From: an uncultured Oscillospiraceae bacterium
GTDB taxonomy: Bacteria > Bacillota > Clostridia > Oscillospirales > Ruminococcaceae
Direction of reading: 5' to 3'
DNA length: 24,458 nucleotides
Assembly: GCA_905212515.1 (NCBI GenBank)
Contig: CAJMEU010000024.1
Span: 1 to 24,458, forward strand
This document shows, piece after piece, positions 1 to 6,977 of this stretch. The notes under the pieces are model-generated. The model searched no databases. It saw only the letters and a program-made list of their open reading frames with translations, and was not told the DNA's origin. How positions within the stretch are numbered: the first letter of the stretch is position 1; each line of letters starts with the position of its first letter. Position numbers and translations under genes: made by a program.

Positions 1-1129
1 GGCTGCCCTCGATCTCGTGGTCCAGCGCCTTGCCGATGTCATGCAGCAGGCCGGCGCGCTTGGCCTGGGTGACGTTGACGCCCAGCTCGGCGGCCATGAT
101 GCCGGAGAGGTAGGCCACCTCCAGGCTGTGGTTGAGCACGTTCTGGCCGTAGCTGGTGCGGAAGCGCAGGCGGCCCAGCAGTTTGACCAAGTCCGGATGC
201 AGGCCGTGCAGGCCCACGTCCATCACGGCCTTTTCGCCCTCGCGCTTCATGGTCAGCTCCAGCTCGCGGCGGCATTTGTCCACCGTCTCCTCGATGCGGG
301 CCGGATGGATGCGCCCGTCGCTGATGAGCTTTTCCAGCGTCATGCGGGCGATCTCGCGGCGCACGGGGTCAAAGCTGGACAGGGTGATGGCCTCGGGCGT
401 GTCGTCGATGATGAGGTCCACGCCGGTGGCCGTCTCCAGGGCGCGGATGTTGCGGCCCTCGCGGCCGATGATGCGGCCCTTCATCTCATCGCTGGGCAGG
501 GGCACCACGGACACGGTGGCCTCGCTGGAATGGTCGGCCGCGCAGCGGGCGATGGCCTGGCTGATGAGCTCGCGCGCCATGGTGTCGGCCTCGTCCTTGG
601 CCTGGGTCTCGTAGGCGGCGATGTGCATGGCCTTCTCGTGGGCCAGCTGCTCGTCCAAACGGGTGAGCAGGAGCTGCTTGGCGTCCTCGGTGGACAGGCC
701 GGCGATGGTCTCCAGCTTCTCCAGCTGGCGCACGCGGATCTGCTCGATCTCGGAAAGGCGCGCCTCGCACAGCTCGGTGCGCTGGCGCAGATCTTCTTCT
801 TTTTGCTCCAGGGCCGCGGTTTTGCGGTCCACGCTTTCCTCTTTCTGGTCCAGGCGCCGTTCCTGCCGCGTCAGTTCGTTGCGGCGCTCTTTGATCTCTT
901 TGTCGGCCTCGGTCTTCATTTGCAGCGCGGCGTCCTTGGCCTCTACCAGGGCCTCTTTCCGCTTTTGCTGCGCTGTTTTCATTGCGTCATTGACAAGGCG
1001 CTTTGCTTCTTCTTCCGCGCTGCCGATCTTTTGTTCGGCCACCTTTTTCCGGTGGGAGACGCCCGCGAAGAAACCAGCCACACCGCCGATGACCAGCGCC
1101 ACAAGGGCACAGATGATCGCAAGTAGCAT
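1..1129 (-). CDS. rny: Ribonuclease Y, 5' part of gene (partial at window edge)
   Basis: This is the membrane-anchored endoribonuclease that starts mRNA decay in many Firmicutes. About 376 codons are present; the family is usually about 510-520 residues, so the 3' end lies beyond the left edge. The ATG at 1129 is preceded by AGGAG. Residues 1-25 are a hydrophobic membrane anchor (MLLAIICALVALVIGG). A long charged coiled coil rich in K, E, R and Q follows to about residue 190. A KH domain carries the GxxG-type motif GRIIGREGRNIR, followed by DLIIDDTPEA. The HD domain begins near the edge with LLHDIGKALDHEIEG (His363-Asp364). All of this matches RNase Y closely. A long open frame on the opposite strand is a shadow of this gene. 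Confidence 0.96.
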   Translation of the reverse strand, partial: MLLAIICALVALVIGGVAGFFAGVSHRKKVAEQKIGSAEEEAKRLVNDAMKTAQQKRKEALVEAKDAALQMKTEADKEIKERRNELTRQERRLDQKEESVDRKTAALEQKEEDLRQRTELCEARLSEIEQIRVRQLEKLETIAGLSTEDAKQLLLTRLDEQLAHEKAMHIAAYETQAKDEADTMARELISQAIARCAADHSSEATVSVVPLPSDEMKGRIIGREGRNIRALETATGVDLIIDDTPEAITLSSFDPVRREIARMTLEKLISDGRIHPARIEETVDKCRRELELTMKREGEKAVMDVGLHGLHPDLVKLLGRLRFRTSYGQNVLNHSLEVAYLSGIMAAELGVNVTQAKRAGLLHDIGKALDHEIEGS

Positions 1130-1290
1130 TGGTGGGTCCACTCCTATTCATTTCAAAAATTCAGCATGAATAAAAGTAATACGAGGACAGCCACAAACGG
1201 GCGCAATGACAGAATGTTCGGGTGTGTATCGTAAAGGCGTGCCCGTATTTGAAGCAGGCTGCCCCTATATTACAATAAATCATTGGTATT

Positions 1291-1319
1291 ATTTTAACTT
1301 TTTGCACAGGGAATGTCAA
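1291..1319 (-). promoter_or_regulatory. Sigma-A promoter of rny
   Basis: Read on the minus strand, TTGACA (1319-1314), a 17-nt spacer and TAAAAT (1296-1291) form a near-consensus promoter. It is followed by a leader of about 150 nt before the rny ATG at 1129. I see no clear structured element in that leader (1130-1285). Confidence 0.75.
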
Positions 1320-1369
1320 GAAATTGTTACCGAAGTGTGAAAAAGAGGGAAAAAGCGCCTTGCCTGCTC

Positions 1370-1398
1370 TTGACAAGCCCTTTTTGCGGGTGTAGGAT
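1370..1398 (+). promoter_or_regulatory. Sigma-A promoter of the thrS T-box transcript
   Basis: A perfect -35 box TTGACA (1370-1375), a 17-nt spacer and TAGGAT (1393-1398) lie just before the T-box leader. Transcription should start near 1405, giving a leader of about 300 nt, which fits a full T-box riboswitch. Confidence 0.75.
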
Positions 1399-1404
1399 AA
1401 CGGT

Positions 1405-1688
1405 AAACCATCCCGCAAAAGCGCAGAAGCGGACACGGGACGGGCGCAAACGCACCAGAGAGGGCCGCATTTTGCTGCAAGCGGCCTTGCACAGGCGCCC
1501 GCCTTACCACCGCGGAGCGCGGGGGCGAACCCCCGCCGGGTACGGCCCGTTACAGCCGGCAGAGTGATATTCCGTTTTGTAATAATTATATGGTTTATTA
1601 CAAATCGGAATATAATTCGGGTGGAACCGTGGGCATTGACTGCTCACCCCGTTACGTTTTGTTTCGGGGTGGGCTTTTTCTTTTTTTT
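1405..1688 (+). promoter_or_regulatory. T-box riboswitch, threonine-specific, controlling thrS
   Basis: The leader senses uncharged tRNA-Thr and controls read-through into thrS. Stem I runs from GCGC (1421-1424) to GCGC (1517-1520), with an AGAA/GGA internal loop typical of the kink-turn. The next helix is GCGG/CCGC, followed by a specifier loop whose 3' strand CCTTACCA holds the Thr codon ACC at 1506-1508. The distal arm contains GGCCGC/GCGGCC. A GC-rich hairpin with a CGAA loop (1519-1536) and a region that could form Stem II follow. A 19-bp hairpin (1568-1613) is the likely Stem III. The conserved T-box bulge TGGAACC is at 1622-1628, flanked by antiterminator helices CGGG/CCCG (1618-1621, 1648-1651) and GTGGGC/GCTCAC (1629-1634, 1642-1647). 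The helices were folded by eye. Confidence 0.92.
1642..1688 (+). terminator. T-box regulated intrinsic terminator
   Basis: GCTCACCCCG (1642-1651) pairs over 10 bp with CGGGGTGGGC (1665-1674), followed by a T-rich run at 1675-1688. The 5' arm overlaps the 3' side of the antiterminator, so the two structures exclude each other, as in known T-box leaders. Confidence 0.9.
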
Positions 1689-1703
1689 AAGGAGGACGAG
1701 ACA

Positions 1704-3608
1704 ATGATCGACGTAACTTTGAAAGGCGGCGTAGTAAAGCAGTACGAGGCGGGCGTGACGGCCGCCGACGTGGCCAAAAGCCTGGGCATGGGCCTGTACA
1801 AGGCGGCCTGTGCCGCCCGTGTGGACGGCGAGGCCTGCGACCTGCGCACCCCGCTGACGCAGGACTGCGCGCTGGAGATCCTGACCTTCGAGGACCCGGA
1901 CGGCAAGCACGCCTTCTGGCACACGGCCGCCCACGTGATGGCCCAAGCGGTGCAGCACCTGTTCCCGGAGGCCAAGTTCGGCATCGGGCCGGCGCTGGAA
2001 AACGGCTGGTACTACGACATCAAGGCCGGCCGGCCCCTGACCACCGGCGATTTCGCGGCCATTGAGGCGGAGATGAAAAAAATCGTCAAGGCCGACCTGC
2101 CTGTGGAAAAGCGCACGGTGACCGTGGAAGAGGCCCGGGCGCTGTTCGCCGGGCAGGAGTATAAGCTGGAGCTGCTGGAGGAGTACGCGGAGAAGGGCTG
2201 GGCGTTATCCGTGTACACCCAGGGCGATTTCACCGACTTGTGCGCCGGCCCCCATTTGATGAGCACGGGCGCGCTGAAAGCCGTGAAGCTGATGAAGGTG
2301 GCCGCCGCCTACTGGCGCGCCGACGCCACCCGCGACAGCCTGGACCGTTTGTATGGCATCGCCTTCCCCAAGGCCAGCGAGCTGGAAGAGTATTTGAAGC
2401 TGCTGGAGGAGGCGGAAAAGCGGGACCACCGACGCCTGGGCAAAGAGCTGGAGCTGTTCACCCTGTTGGAAGAGGGACCGGGCTTCCCCTTCTTCCTGCC
2501 CAAGGGCATGATCCTGAAAAACACGCTGATCGACTATTGGCGCGAAGTGCACCACCGGGCGGGCTATCAGGAGATCAGCACCCCCGTCATCCTCAGCCGC
2601 AAGCTGTGGGAGCGCAGCGGCCACTGGGACCATTACAAAAACAACATGTACACCACGGTGATCGACGACGAGGACTTTGCCATCAAGCCCATGAACTGCC
2701 CGGGCGGCATGCTGGCGTACAAGACGAAGCCCCGCTCTTACCGCGACCTGCCGCTGCGCATGGGCGAGATCGGCCTGGTGCACCGGCACGAGCTGTCCGG
2801 CGCGCTGCACGGCCTGATGCGCGTGCGCTGCTTCAACCAGGACGACGCCCACATCTTCATGACGCCCGACCAGATCAAGGACGAGATCAAGGGCGTGGTG
2901 CGCCTGATCGACGAGGTGTACAGCCTGTTCGGCTTCGAATACCACATTGAGCTGTCCACCATGCCCGAGGACCATATGGGCGAGCTGGCCGACTGGGAGC
3001 GGGCCACCGACGCCCTGCGGGAAGCCATCGAGGAGCTGGGCCGCACCTATGAGGTGAACGAGGGCGACGGCGCCTTCTACGGCCCCAAGCTGGATTTCCA
3101 CCTGGTGGACGCCATCGGCCGCACCTGGCAGTGCGGCACCATCCAGCTGGACATGCAGCTGCCTGAGCGCTTTGAGCTGGAGTACACCGGCGAGGACGGG
3201 CAGAAGCACCGCCCGGTGATGATCCACCGCGTGGTGTTCGGCTCCATCGAGCGGTTCATCGGCATTTTGATCGAGCATTTTGCCGGCGCTTTCCCCACTT
3301 GGCTGGCGCCGGAGCAGGTGAAGGTGATCCCCATCAGCGAGGCCCATCAGGATTACGCCAAGGGCATTGCCCAGCAGCTGGACGCCCTGGGCGTGCGCGT
3401 CTCGGCCGACTGCCGCAGCGAGAAGATGGGCTACAAGATCCGCGAGGCCCAGCTGCAAAAGATCCCCTATATGCTGGTGGTGGGCGCCAAAGAGATGGAG
3501 GACGGCACGGTGAGCGTGCGCAACCGCAAGGGCGAGAACCTGGGCGTGATGACGCTGGACGACTTCGCGGCGAAGATCCGCGCGGAGATCGCCAGCCGCG
3601 CCCGCTGA
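1704..3608 (+). CDS. thrS: Threonine--tRNA ligase
   Basis: This class II aminoacyl-tRNA synthetase charges tRNA-Thr. It has 634 residues, a normal length for bacterial ThrRS. The ATG at 1704 has AAGGAGG eight bases upstream; an upstream in-frame extension to 1590 would translate the T-box leader and is rejected. The TGS domain spans about residues 1-62. The editing domain has HxxxH (His73, His77) and CxxxH (Cys180, His184). The catalytic core carries MNCPGG with zinc ligand Cys332, HRHE near 360, QDDAHIF with His383, and IHRVVFGSIERF with His508. The C-terminal anticodon-binding domain starts near residue 535. All key residues appear intact. It is controlled by the T-box upstream and followed after 1 nt by a barstar-like gene. 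Confidence 0.98.
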   Translation: MIDVTLKGGVVKQYEAGVTAADVAKSLGMGLYKAACAARVDGEACDLRTPLTQDCALEILTFEDPDGKHAFWHTAAHVMAQAVQHLFPEAKFGIGPALENGWYYDIKAGRPLTTGDFAAIEAEMKKIVKADLPVEKRTVTVEEARALFAGQEYKLELLEEYAEKGWALSVYTQGDFTDLCAGPHLMSTGALKAVKLMKVAAAYWRADATRDSLDRLYGIAFPKASELEEYLKLLEEAEKRDHRRLGKELELFTLLEEGPGFPFFLPKGMILKNTLIDYWREVHHRAGYQEISTPVILSRKLWERSGHWDHYKNNMYTTVIDDEDFAIKPMNCPGGMLAYKTKPRSYRDLPLRMGEIGLVHRHELSGALHGLMRVRCFNQDDAHIFMTPDQIKDEIKGVVRLIDEVYSLFGFEYHIELSTMPEDHMGELADWERATDALREAIEELGRTYEVNEGDGAFYGPKLDFHLVDAIGRTWQCGTIQLDMQLPERFELEYTGEDGQKHRPVMIHRVVFGSIERFIGILIEHFAGAFPTWLAPEQVKVIPISEAHQDYAKGIAQQLDALGVRVSADCRSEKMGYKIREAQLQKIPYMLVVGAKEMEDGTVSVRNRKGENLGVMTLDDFAAKIRAEIASRAR

Positions 3609-3609
3609 G

Positions 3610-3918
3610 GTGGAGCCCCTGGAAGGGCGGGCCGCCTTCACCCTGGACGGACGGGCCATTTGGGACGTGCCCTCCCTGTGCGACGAGGCTGCCCGCGTGC
3701 TGACCGACGGGTTTGCCGGCCACGGCCACAACCTGGCCGCCTTCTGCGACCTTTTGCGCGGCGGCTTCGGCCGGCACCCCTACGGCCGGCCCATCGCCCT
3801 GACCTGGGCGGACTTCGCCGTCAGCCGCGCCCGTATGGACCCGAATACCCTGCTGACCGTGCTGGAAGTGATCTGTGACGGCGAGGATCACGACTGCCTA
3901 CTGGACATCCGGCCCTGA
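3610..3918 (+). CDS. Barstar-family (ribonuclease inhibitor-like) protein
   Basis: This 102-residue acidic protein begins at GTG, one base after the thrS stop, so it is probably translated by coupling; no strong separate ribosome site is visible. The pattern FTLDGRAIWDVPSL, then GHGHNLAAFCDLLRGGFG, then PIALTWADF and a final beta strand resembles the barstar fold. The NL-A-x-DLLRGGFG variant is typical of barstar-like proteins in Firmicutes. Classical barstar blocks the RNase barnase by binding its active site. No barnase-like toxin is seen next to it, so the partner is unknown. The family call rests on motif pattern only. A strong terminator follows at 3928. Confidence 0.7.
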   Translation: MEPLEGRAAFTLDGRAIWDVPSLCDEAARVLTDGFAGHGHNLAAFCDLLRGGFGRHPYGRPIALTWADFAVSRARMDPNTLLTVLEVICDGEDHDCLLDIRP

Positions 3919-3927
3919 CCCCCTTGC

Positions 3928-3961
3928 AAAAGCCCGGTTTATGCCGGGCTTTTCCCTTTAT
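3928..3961 (+). terminator. Intrinsic terminator after thrS-barstar unit
   Basis: AAAAGCCCGG (3928-3937) pairs perfectly with CCGGGCTTTT (3944-3953) around a 6-nt loop, followed by CCCTTTATTT. Confidence 0.85.
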
Positions 3962-3990
3962 TTGCGCCCGCGCCTGTTTCGTGGTATGAT
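3962..3990 (+). promoter_or_regulatory. Candidate sigma-A promoter of cardiolipin synthase gene
   Basis: TTGCGC (3962-3967), a 17-nt spacer and TATGAT (3985-3990) lie between the thrS terminator and the cls start. The -10 is good and the -35 is partial. Confidence 0.5.
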
Positions 3991-4019
3991 GGTGCCAAGA
4001 TGGGTGAGGAGGGACAGGT

Positions 4020-5546
4020 ATGCGCAAATTGTTCAACGTGATCTTCAACCGCATCACGGTGACCGGGGTGCTGATCCTGATCCAGCTGATGTGGCTGCTG
4101 GCGGCGTTCACGAAGTTTGCCCGCTACTCGCCCTGGATCAGCGCGGCCCTGACGCTGATGAGCGTTCTGATGGTGCTGCTGATCGTCAGCAAGGACGACA
4201 ATCCCGCCTATAAGATCGGCTGGATCATCCTCATCCTGCTGGTGCCGCTGCTGGGCGCGCTGTTCTACTTGTGTTTCGGCAACAAGCGCCCCTCGCGCCT
4301 GATGCGCGCCCGCTTTGACGCCATGGCGCCCCTGACCCGGCCCTTGATGGCCCAGGACCCGGCCGCGGCCGAAGGCCTTGCCGGACGCACGGCCGCCACG
4401 GCCCGCTATGTGGCCGCCCGCGGCCCCTGGCCCGTGTGCCGCGACACGAACGTGACCTATTACCCCATCGGCGAGGCGCAGTTCGCCGCCATGCTGGAGG
4501 ACCTGGAGCGCGCCGAACATTTTATTTTTCTGGAATATTTCATCATCCGCGAGGATTCCTATATGTGGCGGCGCATCCTGGAGGTGCTGGAGCGCAAGGC
4601 GGCCCAAGGCCTGGACGTGCGCCTGATGTACGACGATTTGGGCAGTGTTGCCCTGCTGCCGGGCAACTACTGGCTGCAGATGGAGAAAAAGGGCATCAAA
4701 TGCCTGGCCTTCAATCCCTTCGTGCCCTTCGTCAGCCTGGTGATGAACAACCGGGACCACCGAAAAATTTTGGTGGTGGACGGCCACACGGCCTACAACG
4801 GCGGCATCAACCTCTCCGATGAATACATCAACCGCACCCATCCCCACGGCCACTGGAAGGACACGGGCGTGCGCCTGGTGGGCGAGGGCGTGTGGAATTT
4901 CACCGTGATGTTCCTGCAGACCTGGAACGCCTTCCGCCGCACCGACAAGGACTTCGAGCAGTTCCGGCCCCACATCCATCACCCCGCCCCCTTCGCGGGC
5001 AGCGGACACGTGCAGCCCTTCGGCGATACGCCCCTGGACGACGAGCCCCTGAGCGAGAACGTGTACAACGACATCCTGGCCGGCGCCCAGGACTATGTGT
5101 ATATCAACACACCGTACCTGGCCATCAGCCACGAAATGCAGACGGCTCTGTGCATGGCTGCCAAACGCGGCGTGGACGTGCGCATCATCACCCCCGGCGT
5201 GCCGGACAAAAAGATCGTATACCAGCTCACGCGCAGCTACTACCCCGCCCTGCTGCGGGCAGGTGTGAAAATTTATGAGTACACGCCTGGCTTCGTGCAC
5301 GCCAAAAGCTATGTGGCCGACGACCAAGTGGCCGTGGTGGGCACCATCAACATGGATTTCCGCAGTTTGTATCTGCATTTTGAGTGCGGCACCCTGCTGT
5401 ACGGCTGCCCTGCCATCGCGGACGTAAAGGCCGACGCCTTGCGCACCATGGCCCAGTGCCGCCCCGTGGAGGCGGACGACTGCCGCCGCGGCTTCTTCGG
5501 CCGCCTGCTGAACGCCGTCCTCCGCGTCCTCGCCCCTCTTTTTTAA
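4020..5546 (+). CDS. cls: Cardiolipin synthase, PLD superfamily
   Basis: This membrane enzyme makes cardiolipin from two phosphatidylglycerol molecules. It has 508 residues, close to the usual 480-520. The ATG at 4020 follows GAGGAGGG. The N-terminus has hydrophobic segments at about residues 13-30, 38-56 and 65-86. Two phospholipase D domains follow, each with the catalytic HxK motif: HRKILVVDG (His247, Lys249) with GGINLSDEY after it, and HAKSYVADD (His427, Lys429) with GTINMDFRS after it. Both active-site halves look intact. It appears to be a single-gene unit with its own promoter. The ORF on the opposite strand across this gene is a shadow. Confidence 0.93.
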   Translation: MRKLFNVIFNRITVTGVLILIQLMWLLAAFTKFARYSPWISAALTLMSVLMVLLIVSKDDNPAYKIGWIILILLVPLLGALFYLCFGNKRPSRLMRARFDAMAPLTRPLMAQDPAAAEGLAGRTAATARYVAARGPWPVCRDTNVTYYPIGEAQFAAMLEDLERAEHFIFLEYFIIREDSYMWRRILEVLERKAAQGLDVRLMYDDLGSVALLPGNYWLQMEKKGIKCLAFNPFVPFVSLVMNNRDHRKILVVDGHTAYNGGINLSDEYINRTHPHGHWKDTGVRLVGEGVWNFTVMFLQTWNAFRRTDKDFEQFRPHIHHPAPFAGSGHVQPFGDTPLDDEPLSENVYNDILAGAQDYVYINTPYLAISHEMQTALCMAAKRGVDVRIITPGVPDKKIVYQLTRSYYPALLRAGVKIYEYTPGFVHAKSYVADDQVAVVGTINMDFRSLYLHFECGTLLYGCPAIADVKADALRTMAQCRPVEADDCRRGFFGRLLNAVLRVLAPLF

Positions 5547-5561
5547 GCGTCGCGTTTTTCA

Positions 5562-5716
5562 GCGTCGCGAGATTGGGGTTCGTCCCCTTCACCATGCACC
5601 GTGGGCCGCGCTTGGCGGCTGCGTCCTCCCACAGGGTACGCGTCGCGGGAGCGGGGGCTTTCCCCATTACCGCACACCGTGGGCCGCGCTTGGATGGTGC
5701 TTCCTCTTAGAGGGCA
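5562..5716. repeat. Tandem repeat, two copies, period about 78 bp
   Basis: Copy A (5562-5639) and copy B (5640-5716) both begin GCGTCGCG and share the 19-bp core CACCGTGGGCCGCGCTTGG at 5597-5615 and 5675-5693. Each also has a small GGGG...CCCC hairpin. Partial starts with the same GCGTCGCG appear at 5547 and 5717. Function is unknown. Confidence 0.8.
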
Positions 5717-5849
5717 GCGTCGCGGGAACAGCGCTGGCCCGCCGCGACAGCACGCCGCAGATGCGCTGAGCGGGCGGGCGCGGCGAAGCGAGCGGCACAC
5801 GCCGCTGCCGGCGGTGCATCCCCGCAGGGGAAACAAAATTCTTTGCCAA

Positions 5850-5867
5850 GCTTTCTTATAAGAAAGC
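5850..5867. repeat. Perfect 18-bp palindrome
   Basis: GCTTTCTTATAAGAAAGC reads the same on both strands and ends 19 bases before the glycosyltransferase start codon. It could be a protein-binding site or the edge of an intergenic repeat element. Confidence 0.75.
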
Positions 5868-5886
5868 GGGAAAGCGTGGAGTGTTT

Positions 5887-6876
5887 ATGAAAGCGACCAT
5901 CGTCATCCCCAACCTCAACGGCGCCGGCTGGCTGCGGGATTCCATCGAATCCATCTGGGCGCAGACGGAGCAGGATTTTGAACTGATCGTGGTGGACAAC
6001 GGCTCGACGGACGAGAGCCTAGCCATCGCCCGCAGCTACGAGGGCCGGCCGCGCTACACCTTGATCGAGAACGGCCGCAACACCGGCTTCTCGTTCGCGG
6101 TGAATCAAGGTATCCGCGCGGCCAAAGGGGAATATGTTGTACTGTTCAACAACGACGCCTTTGCCGAGCCGGACTGGCTGGCCCAATTGATCGCCCTGGC
6201 TGAGACGGACCAGCGCGTCTTTGCCGTGCAAAGCCTGATGATCCGCCATTTCGAGCGGGACCTGGCCGACGACGCCGGCGACTATGTGACGCTGTTCGGC
6301 TGGGCGTGCAAGCGGGGCGACGGCATGTACTGGCGGCGCTATCAAAAGCCCGGACGCATCTTTTCCGCCTGCGGCGGCGCCAGTTTGTACCGCAAGCGCA
6401 TCCTGGATGAGATCGGCCTGTTCGACGAGGAGTTCTTCGCCTATTTTGAGGATGTGGACATCAGTTGGCGCGCCAACAGCCTGGGCTATAAAAACCTGTA
6501 CTGCCCGACCGCCAAGTGTTATCATATCTGCGGCGCCACCACCGGCGCCGTGCGCTACAACGAGTTCAAAAGCGTGCAGAGCGGCCGCAACAGCATTCTG
6601 CTGCCTTGGAAGAACATGCCTTTGGTGATGTTCCTGGTAAACTTCCCTTTCCTGCTGTTCGGCTATCTGCTGAAAATTTTGGTGTTCGGCCTGCGGGGCT
6701 TTTGGACACCCTATCTGAAAGGCGCAAAAGAGGCCCTGCGCGCCATGCCCTGCATCCGCAAGCCGCGCTTTTTATGGAAAAACCTGCCCCACTATCTGCT
6801 GATCGAAGGATGGCTGCTGTGCGACTGCTTCCGCTACGCCGCCTACCGCCTGCAGCGGCTGGTGGGCTGGAAATAA
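5887..6876 (+). CDS. Family 2 glycosyltransferase (GT-A, rhamnosyltransferase-like)
   Basis: This 329-residue enzyme probably transfers a sugar from a nucleotide sugar to an envelope polysaccharide or lipid. I chose ATG 5887 (MKATIVIPNLNG) because GTGGAG lies 5 bases upstream; a GTG at 5881 is in frame but overlaps that site. Domain signs are the opening TIVIPNLNGAGWL, VVDNGSTD, NTGFSFAVNQGI, the DxD-type LFNNDAF near residue 90, and the acceptor-side motif YFEDVDISWR near 185. These are typical of WbbL/RfbF-type rhamnosyltransferases. A hydrophobic C-terminal stretch (VMFLVNFPFLLFGYLLKILV) suggests attachment to the membrane. The donor and acceptor cannot be told from sequence. It stands alone between a repeat region and an independent promoter. 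Confidence 0.88.
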   Translation: MKATIVIPNLNGAGWLRDSIESIWAQTEQDFELIVVDNGSTDESLAIARSYEGRPRYTLIENGRNTGFSFAVNQGIRAAKGEYVVLFNNDAFAEPDWLAQLIALAETDQRVFAVQSLMIRHFERDLADDAGDYVTLFGWACKRGDGMYWRRYQKPGRIFSACGGASLYRKRILDEIGLFDEEFFAYFEDVDISWRANSLGYKNLYCPTAKCYHICGATTGAVRYNEFKSVQSGRNSILLPWKNMPLVMFLVNFPFLLFGYLLKILVFGLRGFWTPYLKGAKEALRAMPCIRKPRFLWKNLPHYLLIEGWLLCDCFRYAAYRLQRLVGWK

Positions 6877-6906
6877 GTGAAATGTCTGAGAAAACAGGAA
6901 TTTTTG

Positions 6907-6936
6907 TTGCAAAACACCGTGCTGCCTCGTTATAAT
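6907..6936 (+). promoter_or_regulatory. Sigma-A promoter of the 11-residue-repeat protein gene
   Basis: TTGCAA (6907-6912), an 18-nt spacer and a consensus TATAAT (6931-6936) lie about 40 bases before the ATG at 6978. Confidence 0.75.
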
Positions 6937-6977
6937 GGTAGCAGGCATCCCAACCACTTTTGAGAGGAGCTGTAGAA

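Larger units (their letters stand above)
5547..5886. other. GC-rich non-coding stretch with repeats
   Basis: I find no credible gene in this 340-base stretch between cls and the glycosyltransferase. The short ORFs in it are rich in Arg, Pro and Gly and have no good ribosome sites. It holds a 78-bp tandem repeat, GC-rich inverted repeats such as GTCGCGG/CCGCGAC (5719-5725, 5740-5746), and a perfect 18-bp palindrome just before the next gene. A promoter for the glycosyltransferase is not obvious. Confidence 0.6.

Noticed and set aside
17..1126. Long plus-strand ORF (369 codons)
   Set aside because: It is antisense to RNase Y, whose domains read clearly on the minus strand. GC-rich third positions create long shadow frames.
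1590..1703. N-terminal extension of ThrRS from an ATG at 1590
   Set aside because: It would translate Stem III and the terminator of the T-box; the ATG at 1704 has a strong ribosome site and starts the TGS domain.
2205..3731. Long minus-strand ORF across thrS
   Set aside because: His/Gln/Val-rich composition, no recognisable domain, and antisense to an intact thrS.
3939..5378. Long minus-strand ORF across cls
   Set aside because: A shadow of cardiolipin synthase; no ribosome site and no domain.
5384..5861. Several overlapping ORFs on both strands in 5384-5861
   Set aside because: Arg/Pro/Gly-rich translations of a GC-rich repeat region, without ribosome sites or recognisable domains.
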